33,668 nt of DNA from contig CANGYP010000007.1 in the NCBI GenBank assembly GCA_947458235.1, positions 1 to 33,668 of the forward strand, given 5' to 3'. A program made the position numbers and the translations under genes. This DNA is from Alphaproteobacteria bacterium. GTDB taxonomy: Bacteria; Pseudomonadota; Alphaproteobacteria; JAJTHO01; CANGYM01. The notes beneath the pieces are model-generated. The model had not been told where the DNA came from, did not search any database, and saw nothing but the letters and a program-made list of their open reading frames with translations. This document shows positions 24,242-31,956 of this stretch, in pieces; the stretch's first letter is position 1; each line of letters begins with the position of its first letter.

Positions 24242-24952
24242 TTAGTCGTCGCGCTGATTGCCAAACAGGCGCAGCATGGCCAGAAACATGTTGATAAAGT
24301 CCAGATACAGGGTTAAAGCCCCCGCAATGGAGAGTTTTTGCAAATCCTCGTGGCCCACACCGCTGTAATACAAATCCCGAATTTTTTGGGTGTCATAGGC
24401 GGTGAGTCCTGTAAAAATCACCAGAGAGATGGCACTCATGGCCATGGAGGCCGCGCTGCTTTGGAAAATAAAGGCGTTAAGCAAAGAGCCGATGATCAAA
24501 ACCCACAGGCCTACGTTCAAAAAGGTGCCCATGGAGGTTAAATCACGCTTGGTGGTGTAGCCATAAAGGCTGAGCCCCCCGAAAAGCGCGGATGTCATCA
24601 CAAACGCGCGTGCGACGCTTTCCCCCGTATAGACCGCCAGATACACCGAGGTTAGGGCCCCAAAAAGGGCAGCAAATCCGTAAAAGTAAAGTTGAAGGCC
24701 CACATAGGAAAGGCGGTTGACCAAAAAGCTAAACCCAATGGCCATACCCAACATCACCAAGCCCAGAATCAGGCTATTGCCAGCGATAAATGTCACCGCG
24801 CTTGGGGATTGTGATGTGAAATAAGCCACCAGAGCCGTCAGCAGCAACCCCACAAACATGTTATTGTAAACGCGAATCATATGAGCCCGCAGGCCGGGGT
24901 CCACCTGAACCTCCGCGCGGCCAGAGGAAGAAATGATTTTTTCATTGAGCAT
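24242..24952 (-). CDS. Bax inhibitor-1/YccA family membrane protein
   Basis: The 236-residue product belongs to the BI-1/TMBIM/YccA family of inner-membrane proteins with six or seven helices. Known members act as pH-sensitive calcium leak channels (BsYetJ) or interact with the FtsH protease (YccA). After a hydrophilic start (MLNEKIISSSGRAEVQVDPG) the conserved LRAHMIRVYNNMFVGLLLTA begins TM1. Family features follow, including TSALFGGLSLYGYTTKRDLT and the C-terminal TGLTAYDTQKIRDLYYSGVG with the Asp of the proposed channel sensor, then ALTLYLDFINMFLAMLRLFG. The ATG at 24952 has GGAG eight bases upstream; a longer in-frame start lacks support. It is a single-gene unit with its own terminator. 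Confidence 0.94.
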   Translation of the reverse strand: MLNEKIISSSGRAEVQVDPGLRAHMIRVYNNMFVGLLLTALVAYFTSQSPSAVTFIAGNSLILGLVMLGMAIGFSFLVNRLSYVGLQLYFYGFAALFGALTSVYLAVYTGESVARAFVMTSALFGGLSLYGYTTKRDLTSMGTFLNVGLWVLIIGSLLNAFIFQSSAASMAMSAISLVIFTGLTAYDTQKIRDLYYSGVGHEDLQKLSIAGALTLYLDFINMFLAMLRLFGNQRDD

Positions 24953-25046
24953 AAAGCAATCTCCAAGGTTTTTTGTGTCTATAGGATTCCTACAGTCCAT
25001 CCCAATGTATCAATGTTGAGGAAAATAGTCAACTTTTATTTGGTAA

Positions 25047-25157
25047 GGGCACCTCTATTAATCGTGCCATCCCCGCGAAAGTGGGGATCCATGGTGTTGA
25101 TTTTTATAGATTCCCGCTTTCGCGGGAATGACACCTTGAGGGTTTTTAGAGGTGCCC
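25047..25157. repeat. 111-bp palindromic REP/MITE-like element
   Basis: The outer ends GGGCACCTCTA (25047-25057) and TAGAGGTGCCC (25147-25157) are perfect 11-bp inverted repeats. Inside are two hairpins of opposite sense: CCCCGC-GAAA-GTGGGG (25071-25086) and TTCCCGC-TTTC-GCGGGAA (25111-25128). The right half recurs at 7854-7890. It lies in the 332-base spacer between the Bax-inhibitor gene and the phasin-like gene (24953-25284), the rest of which shows no coding region. There is no transposase, so it is a non-autonomous repeat if mobile at all. Confidence 0.85.
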
Positions 25158-25284
25158 ATAAATGTAAATGTATTTCCAAAGACGTTGAACCCTTTCGTTA
25201 TGGTAAGCTTGCCCTGCTCGATCTGCTTGCACCCTTGGGCAGAACATGCAACATATAAAAAAACGTCAGACGGAGTGATTGTTT

Positions 25285-25650
25285 ATGTCTCCTTTCTTCA
25301 CCCATACCCGATCCCTGTATCAGGCCCAGTTTGATGCTGTGCGCTCTCTGCAACAGTGGGCTTCGGATGCCTTTCAGGCAGCGGCCAAACGTCATCAACA
25401 TGTTGTTTCCGATATGGTCGCAGATGTGTTTTCCCATTGGCAGATGTGCCTGCGCCAAACATCACCCGTAGCTTTGTTGCATGCCAATCTCAGCTATATG
25501 GAAAAGCGCCTGCCTAAAATTCAAGGCAATATTCAGGAACAGGTTGATTTTTCAACCTATTCCCAGCGGGAGGTTCAAAAAGCCTTAACCAGCTGTCTTC
25601 AAGCCTATATCGGAACCACAAAGCAGACTCTGACCCCATTTCTGGGATAG
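25285..25650 (+). CDS. Phasin-like helical protein
   Basis: The 121-residue product appears entirely helical and amphipathic. Segments are SLYQAQFDAVRSLQQWASDA, FQAAAKRHQHVVSDMVADVF, SPVALLHANLSYMEKRLPKI and REVQKALTSCLQAYIG. The general plan (a first long helix with regularly spaced Q and A, a break at TSPVALLHANL, then a second long helix) resembles short phasins, which coat polyhydroxyalkanoate granules. No granule-synthesis gene is nearby, so the assignment is tentative. The ATG at 25285 has CGGAG nine bases upstream; an alternative TTG lies six bases earlier. It is six bases before the AsmA-like gene, so the two are probably co-transcribed. An unrelated small coiled-coil protein is the alternative. 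Confidence 0.55.
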   Translation: MSPFFTHTRSLYQAQFDAVRSLQQWASDAFQAAAKRHQHVVSDMVADVFSHWQMCLRQTSPVALLHANLSYMEKRLPKIQGNIQEQVDFSTYSQREVQKALTSCLQAYIGTTKQTLTPFLG

Positions 25651-25656
25651 GGCTGC

Positions 25657-28062
25657 ATGCGTGCATGGCTCTGGGCCCTAATCTTGGTGGGGGTGCTGGT
25701 AATGGCCTTGGCCCTTTATGTCACCTTTGCCGTATCTTGGGATCAAAAAATCACCACCTATTTAACCACCCTGAAATCCCAAACGGGTTGGGATATTCGG
25801 TCCACGCCCAAATCCCAATTCCGCTTTCAAGGGCTGCATGTTCAGGGCTTGGTGGTGACGGGGCCACGGGGTCTGCAGGGCGTTTTGCGGGATGTCACGT
25901 TTTCCCTTAACCTTCAGGGATGGCTCAGGGGGGAGGGGTTTTTTGATCAGATCCATTTGGGATCTTTGGAAATCCTGCGGCAGGGGCAGGTCCTGTATCG
26001 TCAAAACGATTTGACCTTTTCTTTGAAAAAAACAAAGGATCATCGTTTGATTTTATCGGGACAGGGTATGGCCCTGCGTGCATTGATGCGGCCAGAACGC
26101 ACGGATTTTGATGGTGTTGTTGGGGACAAATGGATCTTGTCTGGGTCATGGACTCCCGAAGGAAAGGTGGTGTTTCGCGGCCCCCCAGCAGGGTTTTCGG
26201 GGCTCAAGGGATCGTTGACGTTGGATCCCCAGAGGCTTTTGGGGGATATCACACTCATCACCAACCAACAGCATCAAAACGACGATAACGTATCTGCTTT
26301 GATGGCTGCTCTGGCTGGTTTTTCTGGGAATGGGATGATGCCGGATACTGTGGATTTCACCCTGCGCAGCGATAGCATAGGTGGGGTTAAAAAAGTGGCC
26401 GCCCGTTTTTATCGCACACACGCCACAGATCCTTTGGGTGTGGATATCACAGGGAATCATGACGTGGGGCCCTTCGCTGCCAGCTTAACAGTCCAAACAC
26501 AACAGGGGTGGCAGATAACCCTCAACACTCTGCGCTTAGGGGGCATCGAGGGATCAGGATCTTGGAGTACACAAACCCAAAAAGCCGAAGGCACGTCCCA
26601 TGATATCCGCCTGCGTTTGCGGCGTTTGTCGTTGTTGCCGTCATCGTCTCTGGGAATGTTGTCTCGGTTGCGGGGGCTTCAGGATCAATACCGTCTCTTC
26701 GTTGTGGCGGAGGAAACCCAACTGGGATCCGTCCCTCTGAATGCCCTCGAGGCCGATATGACGGTGAAACAAAAGGTTCTCAACATCCATACCCTACGCA
26801 TGAAAACCAGTTTAGAGGGGCGTTTTTCTCTCTCTGGCACCCTCGCTTATCCCACAAACACACCCCAAATGCGTTTGACAGTGCAAACAGCAGGGCCTTT
26901 TTTTACAGATATGATGGCGTTTCTTCCCAACCTACCCCGCATCTTTTCGTATTTGAATGGAGATTTGAAAGTCACGGCGGAGGGTTATGCCCATTATCCC
27001 AACATCTCTCTCAATCACAGAGATGACGGGGGGGGCATGGCCTCTTTTCAGGGACGCTTAGAACCCTTCACGGCCCCGCCTCGATTTAATGGCGTGATGG
27101 CTTATACCCTTTCCCCTGAAACCAAAGTGCAAATGGGTGTGATTCGGGGGGAGAAAGACCTGCGGCTTTCCAAGATACAGGGCACCTTTGGCGGCTTTCC
27201 CTTTTCAGGTCAGGGCAGTGCCGATTTAACCATAACCCCCCCTATACTACAGGCCAGCCTTTATGCCCCCAAGCTGTCTGTGCAGGCCTTATCCCGCATT
27301 GGACAGCTTAGCACTACGTCGCCCAACGCTTCGTCCTGTCCAGCGGGGCAGGCCCTGCCTTTGCCCACGGCAGCCAAAACCATGACCGCCCAAATTCGCC
27401 TGCGCACTGATCGTTTGATGACAGATTATGGGGATTTGACGCAGGTAGATCAAAAAATATCATTTTCGGAACAAGGCTTACAAACGGCCCTGACAGGACA
27501 ACATGGGCGGGGTCATCTGGCAGCACGCATGCATGTCATGCCTGGGCAGCAGGGCCTACCGATTTTAGAGATGAAACTTCATGCCAAAGATGTAGCCTTT
27601 TCTGACTGGGGGGGCAGCACAACGGTATCCCTGAAAACCGCGTCATGGGGGCCCTGTCTACAGGATCATGTATCTACCTTGACGGGACAAGGCACCTTCA
27701 GGGCTACGGGGATGCGTCCCCCAAGCAATGTGTTAAAAAATATCCAGAATCTGGCTGGTGCCGCATTATCTCGCCCTCTAACCCCCCAAGATCTGGATAT
27801 GCGTTCCGTATGGTTACAGGGGGATTTTCGTGACGGTACCTTGACCCTGCAAGGGGCAGAGGTAAAATTGCCAGCGGCAGATATCACCCTACAGGGTGCA
27901 TTGCAGATGACATCCCAACGGGTGAATCTCAGGGCCTCTGTCACCTCCCCCCAAACCACCAAACCCATCACCATCACCCTGAATGGCCCCATGGCCCGCC
28001 CAGAGGTTCAGATCAACAACCAGAGTTTATGGCAGTATTTGTTGTTGGGGGGGCGGCAGTAG
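25657..28062 (+). CDS. AsmA-like envelope protein
   Basis: The 801-residue product has one N-terminal membrane anchor (about residues 5-27, MALALYVTFAVSW at its end). A long periplasmic region of repeated short strands follows, as in AsmA/TamB-type proteins that help move lipids or outer-membrane components across the periplasm. The N-terminal GWDIRSTPKSQFRFQGLHVQ and GLQGVLRDVTFSLNLQGWLR look like the AsmA start, where a basic segment precedes successive beta strands. The C-terminal TPQDLDMRSVWLQGDFRDGT and ADITLQGALQM, ending LNGPMARPEVQ, match the AsmA-like C-terminal domain. The middle is poorly conserved. It follows the phasin-like gene by six bases, with GGGATAGGG serving as ribosome site. 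The cargo is unknown. Confidence 0.83.
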   Translation: MRAWLWALILVGVLVMALALYVTFAVSWDQKITTYLTTLKSQTGWDIRSTPKSQFRFQGLHVQGLVVTGPRGLQGVLRDVTFSLNLQGWLRGEGFFDQIHLGSLEILRQGQVLYRQNDLTFSLKKTKDHRLILSGQGMALRALMRPERTDFDGVVGDKWILSGSWTPEGKVVFRGPPAGFSGLKGSLTLDPQRLLGDITLITNQQHQNDDNVSALMAALAGFSGNGMMPDTVDFTLRSDSIGGVKKVAARFYRTHATDPLGVDITGNHDVGPFAASLTVQTQQGWQITLNTLRLGGIEGSGSWSTQTQKAEGTSHDIRLRLRRLSLLPSSSLGMLSRLRGLQDQYRLFVVAEETQLGSVPLNALEADMTVKQKVLNIHTLRMKTSLEGRFSLSGTLAYPTNTPQMRLTVQTAGPFFTDMMAFLPNLPRIFSYLNGDLKVTAEGYAHYPNISLNHRDDGGGMASFQGRLEPFTAPPRFNGVMAYTLSPETKVQMGVIRGEKDLRLSKIQGTFGGFPFSGQGSADLTITPPILQASLYAPKLSVQALSRIGQLSTTSPNASSCPAGQALPLPTAAKTMTAQIRLRTDRLMTDYGDLTQVDQKISFSEQGLQTALTGQHGRGHLAARMHVMPGQQGLPILEMKLHAKDVAFSDWGGSTTVSLKTASWGPCLQDHVSTLTGQGTFRATGMRPPSNVLKNIQNLAGAALSRPLTPQDLDMRSVWLQGDFRDGTLTLQGAEVKLPAADITLQGALQMTSQRVNLRASVTSPQTTKPITITLNGPMARPEVQINNQSLWQYLLLGGRQ

Positions 28063-28085
28063 AGGGAGGGCTCTAAGAATTTGTA

Positions 28086-28121
28086 AGCGACGCTAGGCGC
28101 CGTTCGCAAGCCAGTAGGGGA
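28086..28121. repeat. Second copy of the 36-bp block from the 10.7-kb palindromic element
   Basis: This block, starting AGCGACGCTAGGCGCCGTTC, matches 10725-10760 at 34 of 36 positions. The terminal inverted repeats seen there are not recognisable as a pair here. However, AAACACTATA at 28191-28200, at the end of this spacer, equals the reverse complement of part of the left terminal repeat and overlaps the stop codon of the transporter gene. The 133-base spacer 28063-28195 shows no gene. Confidence 0.82.
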
Positions 28122-28195
28122 ACCGTTTGGGTATTGAACAACAACGATAGATGACAGAATCAAGCGTCACCACATGACAGTCACAAGGGTAAACA

Positions 28196-29086
28196 CTATA
28201 AACCCGTGCTGAGGGATGCATCGGAAAACAACACAAGCCCCACCATACACACCACAAAGGCAAACCCAGCCCTGAGATCCGTCGGATCTGGCGTTTTTGT
28301 CACTTTATGATACAGCGTGATCCACAAAGGGGCCGTACAAATCAATGCCACCACATAAGACGGGTTGGCCACATCTCGCATGGCATACATTTTAAACAGG
28401 ATTAGCCCCGCCAGCGACAGCAAAAGCAACACCCCGCCGATCATGGCAGAAGGGGCAAAGGCATCCTGAAGCTTGACTTGGGGCATCAGAAACACATAAC
28501 TCAGGGCGCTGGTGATCCCCGCCGCCACCCCTGTGGCCGCCATGTACGCCAAGCCGATGTCAGGCAAACTGCCATAATCCAGAGCCACCTTGCTGGCGGC
28601 ATCAATGAAGGCCCCCAGCAAAGCAATCACCACCGAAATTTTAATGGCGCTGCGGGCAATGGGGTCATGCCGCATGGCGGATAAGGACACAATGCCCCCC
28701 ACCAAGCACACAATCACCGCCGCTGTTTGCCACACTGGCCATACCATCATCAAATCACGATACGCTGGATCATACACAATCCATCCCAAAAAAATAAAGG
28801 CAATGGAAATGGGGGTTAAGCGTCCCACGGTGCCAGCTCCGTAATCTTGGGCGGCGCGAAACATCAAAAAATCCAAAATTAAAACGACAAAACCCGCCAT
28901 ACCTGACAACACATAAAATTGTATATCTTCAGGCATGGTGACAAAAAACGCAAAGGGCCCAAAGGCCACCATGGCCCCCATCCCCCGATACAAAGACAGA
29001 ACTTTAGCATCTGCCTGCGATAGCCCCGTGGACAACAAATATCCTGCAAAACTCACACCCGCCAGCAGGGCGTATATCCACCACAT
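28196..29086 (-). CDS. EamA/DMT-superfamily transporter
   Basis: The 296-residue product is a ten-helix membrane protein of the drug/metabolite transporter type, built from two five-helix halves. The first half runs from MWWIYALLAGVSFAGYLLST through GAGTVGRLTPISIAFIFLGW. The second starts near ISVVIALLGAFIDAASKVAL and ends with VVALICTAPLWITLYHKVTK and FAFVVCMVGLVLF. The substrate is unknown; relatives export amino acids, nucleosides or drugs. AAGGAC just before the ATG is a good ribosome site. It lies 29 bases after the nitronate-monooxygenase-like gene and is probably the last gene of the ntrY-ntrX unit. Its stop codon overlaps a fragment of palindromic repeat. Confidence 0.87.
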   Translation of the reverse strand: MWWIYALLAGVSFAGYLLSTGLSQADAKVLSLYRGMGAMVAFGPFAFFVTMPEDIQFYVLSGMAGFVVLILDFLMFRAAQDYGAGTVGRLTPISIAFIFLGWIVYDPAYRDLMMVWPVWQTAAVIVCLVGGIVSLSAMRHDPIARSAIKISVVIALLGAFIDAASKVALDYGSLPDIGLAYMAATGVAAGITSALSYVFLMPQVKLQDAFAPSAMIGGVLLLLSLAGLILFKMYAMRDVANPSYVVALICTAPLWITLYHKVTKTPDPTDLRAGFAFVVCMVGLVLFSDASLSTGL

Positions 29087-29115
29087 AAACGTCCTTTTTT
29101 TGTTCCTTTTTGGAT

Positions 29116-30513
29116 CTAATCCCCCGTGGCAATGCGGTCCACCAGTTGTTTGACGGTGGGAATAAAGCCGTTTTTATAAAACGGATCGGTGGCAAAGCGA
29201 TAGGCGTTGTGGCCAGCGAACATCAGTTGATCCTCGGTTTCGCCGCCGTGGGCGATGTCCTGCAGGGTTTTTTGGATGCAAAAAGATCGGGGGTCCGCGC
29301 GTTTGCCTGTGGTGCCCTCTTCATTCTGGGACCAGTTGCTAAAGGCGCAGGCACTCAGGCAGCCCATGCAGTTGATTTGGTCTTCGTGGATGGTGGCGGA
29401 TTCGGCGGGGGTGACAAAAACCACCGTCGCATCAGGGGTTTTCAACAATTCTGAATATCCTGCGGCAACATAGCTATCGGCTTTGATTTTATCCTCGGGC
29501 GTTAGGTAAATCAACCGGCCCCGCGCCCCGTGGGCAAAGGGGACACTGTGGGCCCCAAAGGGTTCTGAGGTAAAGGCCACCTGACGCTCGGATCGGGTTT
29601 TCAGCTCCTCTAAAAAACGATTATGCACGGCGGAGGAATAAAACCCCGTGGGACTAAAACGATTCAAATACACATCCCCAGGTTTTAGGTTCAATAGGCG
29701 GTGTTTCCATTGATCGGAAATGGGGCTTTCTTGGGTCAGCAAGGGGCGCGTGCCAAACTGAAAGGCGATGGGACCGATTTCTGGATTGTCCAGCCACGAT
29801 TCCCATTCCCGAAGATACCACACCCCGCCAGCCATAATGATGGGGATATGGTGCAGTCCCACGCTGTTCATCAGGGTTCGCAAATCCCGAACACGGGGAT
29901 AGGGGTCCTCGGGGATGTTCGGGTTTTCACTGTTGCTCAGGCCATTGTGGCCACCAGCCCGCCAAGGGTCTTCGTAAACCACGCCGCCCAAAAGATCGGA
30001 AAATTTCTGATACGCCCGTTTCCATAACGCACTAAACGCCCGCGCCGAGGATACGATGGGATAGTAATATAGGCCATAATGCGCGGAAATTTCCGCAATG
30101 CGGTACGGCATACCAGCACCGCAAGTCACACCGTGAATCAGGCCCTTGGCCCCCTCTAAAATGCCGTGCAAAATCTGCTCGGTGGCGGCCATTTCCCACA
30201 ACACGTTCATATGCAAACGCCCGCGACCGCCTGCCATATCATGGGCAATGCGGGCCTGACTGATGCCCCCGCGAATGGCGTAGGCAATCAATTCTTCGTG
30301 GCGTTGCCGGCGGGTTTTGCCGTGATAAATCTGGGGAATGACATGCCCGTTTTCATCATAGGAATCCGCATTCACCCCAGAAAAGGTTCCCACACCCCCT
30401 GCGGCGGCCCATGCGCCAGAGCTTTCGCCGTTGGATACGGAAATGCCCTTGCCGCCTTCAACAATGGGCAAAACCTCCGCACCGGAGATACGAAGAGAAG
30501 AAAGAGATTTCAC
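29116..30513 (-). CDS. Nitronate monooxygenase / 2-nitropropane dioxygenase-like flavoprotein
   Basis: The 465-residue protein is an FMN-type TIM-barrel enzyme of the nitronate monooxygenase family. Visible segments include LPIVEGGKGISVSNGESSGA, AAAGGVGTFSGVN, KGLIHGVTCGAGMPYRIAEI, GLHHIPIIMAGGVWY and AFQFGTRPLLTQES. These match the phosphate-binding loops and the GG and GTR motifs of the family. It is over 100 residues longer than typical members. The C-terminal part holds a cysteine cluster, NCMGCLSACAFSNW, with another Cys in RSFCIQKTLQD, which could bind an Fe-S cluster. The start is GTG with AGGAGG ten bases upstream. It follows ntrX by 51 bases and precedes a transporter gene. The true substrate is uncertain; related enoyl-reductase or PfaD-like activities are possible. 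Confidence 0.8.
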   Translation of the reverse strand: MKSLSSLRISGAEVLPIVEGGKGISVSNGESSGAWAAAGGVGTFSGVNADSYDENGHVIPQIYHGKTRRQRHEELIAYAIRGGISQARIAHDMAGGRGRLHMNVLWEMAATEQILHGILEGAKGLIHGVTCGAGMPYRIAEISAHYGLYYYPIVSSARAFSALWKRAYQKFSDLLGGVVYEDPWRAGGHNGLSNSENPNIPEDPYPRVRDLRTLMNSVGLHHIPIIMAGGVWYLREWESWLDNPEIGPIAFQFGTRPLLTQESPISDQWKHRLLNLKPGDVYLNRFSPTGFYSSAVHNRFLEELKTRSERQVAFTSEPFGAHSVPFAHGARGRLIYLTPEDKIKADSYVAAGYSELLKTPDATVVFVTPAESATIHEDQINCMGCLSACAFSNWSQNEEGTTGKRADPRSFCIQKTLQDIAHGGETEDQLMFAGHNAYRFATDPFYKNGFIPTVKQLVDRIATGD

Positions 30514-30564
30514 GGGTTCAAAGCCTCCTAAAAAAACAACAACGCTACATTAACAGCAAAACCA

Positions 30565-31938
30565 TCATTCGCAATGATCCAGCCCGAGACTTTTCATTTT
30601 TCGGTGCAGGGCCGAGCGTTCCATACGAATGTTGGTGGCCACGCGGGAAATGTTGCCATTGTGACGCAACAGTTGGGCCTGCAAATACTCCCGCTCGAAC
30701 ACCGCCCGCGCATCCCGCAGGGTCAGGGCCATCAAATCCTTTTTGCGCTCGCTTTTTAAAATCATGGGGGCAGTTTCGTAAATGTCTTTGGGCAGCACAT
30801 CCACCGTGATGGGGTCGCGGGCGCCGCCAGTGCCCATGATCAAAAGCCATTCGATGGTGTGTTTTAACTGGCTAACGTTGCCCGGCCAAGAATATGCCTG
30901 CAACGCAGCCATGGCATCTTGGGAAAAAGGTCGCTCAGGCACTCCCAAAACAGAGGCGCACATCTGCATAAAATGATTGGCCAAGGGAATGACATCCTCC
31001 CTATGGTGGGCCAAAGGCAGCATGGGGATGCAAACAACATTCAAGCGGTGGTACAAATCTTCGCGCAAACTGCCATCCGCCAACGCCTCTTTTGGGTCCC
31101 GTGACGTAGAGGCCATAATGCGCACATCCACCTGCACGGGGTTCTGCCCCCCCACGCGGGTGAACTTTCCTTCCTGTAAAAAACGCACCAACTTAGCCTG
31201 AAATACGGGGGGCAAATGGCATACTTCGTCCAAAAACAATGTTCCGCCGTGGGCCTGTTCAAAAAACCCAACATGCCGTTGATCGTCTGTTTCCGTACCC
31301 ATAAAGCAGTGATCTGCGTGGAGATTGTCCTGAAAAAGGGTACAATGGGCCATAACAAAGGGAGATTCTTTCCGGCGTGAGGTCCGATGAATCTGACGCG
31401 CCAACAAGGTTTTGCCCGTTCCTGAGGGCCCCGAAATAAAAACACGGGCATTCAGGGTGCCCACTTTGGTCACCGTAGCCTGAAGCTGCTGAATAAAGGG
31501 GGAATGCCCCACAAAGGCATCTTGGGCAAAGGATTGTTTCCTCAGGGTGGCATTTTCCTGAAGCAAAAACTGCATTTGAAATACGCGCTCCAGAATGTGA
31601 AACAATTTTTCTGTTTTAAAAGGTTTTTCGATAACATCCTCGGCCCCCTTTTGCATGGCTTGGACGGCAATTTCTATGGTGGCATGACCACTCATCATCA
31701 CAATGGGCAGGGCGGGATGGTTGGACTTGAACAACACCAACAATTCTAACCCATCGCGTGCACTGCCCTGTAACCAGATATCCAGCAAAATCAAATGAGG
31801 GAGACGTTGAGACATTTGCTGCTCCGCCTCTTCGCTGCTACGGGCGACGCGAACGGTATAACCTTCGTCTTCTAAAATAGCCCTGAGCTGATCGCCAATA
31901 TCAGCCTCGTCATCAATAACCAAAATATCCTTTGTCAT
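30565..31938 (-). CDS. ntrX: Nitrogen assimilation response regulator NtrX
   Basis: NtrX is the response regulator paired with NtrY, linked in alphaproteobacteria to nitrogen, redox and envelope control. The 457-residue protein has a receiver domain with phospho-acceptor Asp53 (HLILLDIWLQGSARDG) and Lys in VIEKPF. The AAA+ domain shows Walker A GPSGTGKT and HGGTLFLDEVCHLPPVFQAK. The C-terminal Fis-type helix-turn-helix is NISRVATNIRMERSALHRKM. The GAFTGA loop that contacts sigma-54 is missing: the region reads CFMGTETDDQRHVGFFEQ, which is common in alphaproteobacterial NtrX and argues against classic sigma-54 activation. The ATG is preferred over a TTG nine bases earlier because AAGGA sits directly before the TTG. 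It starts 18 bases after the ntrY stop. Confidence 0.95.
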   Translation of the reverse strand: MTKDILVIDDEADIGDQLRAILEDEGYTVRVARSSEEAEQQMSQRLPHLILLDIWLQGSARDGLELLVLFKSNHPALPIVMMSGHATIEIAVQAMQKGAEDVIEKPFKTEKLFHILERVFQMQFLLQENATLRKQSFAQDAFVGHSPFIQQLQATVTKVGTLNARVFISGPSGTGKTLLARQIHRTSRRKESPFVMAHCTLFQDNLHADHCFMGTETDDQRHVGFFEQAHGGTLFLDEVCHLPPVFQAKLVRFLQEGKFTRVGGQNPVQVDVRIMASTSRDPKEALADGSLREDLYHRLNVVCIPMLPLAHHREDVIPLANHFMQMCASVLGVPERPFSQDAMAALQAYSWPGNVSQLKHTIEWLLIMGTGGARDPITVDVLPKDIYETAPMILKSERKKDLMALTLRDARAVFEREYLQAQLLRHNGNISRVATNIRMERSALHRKMKSLGLDHCE

Positions 31939-31956
31939 GCAGCACAATCCTTAGGG

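Noticed and set aside
28063-28195. A small RNA or tRNA in the spacer after the AsmA-like gene.
   Set aside because: No cloverleaf or promoter-terminator pair could be found; the spacer is explained by repeat remnants.
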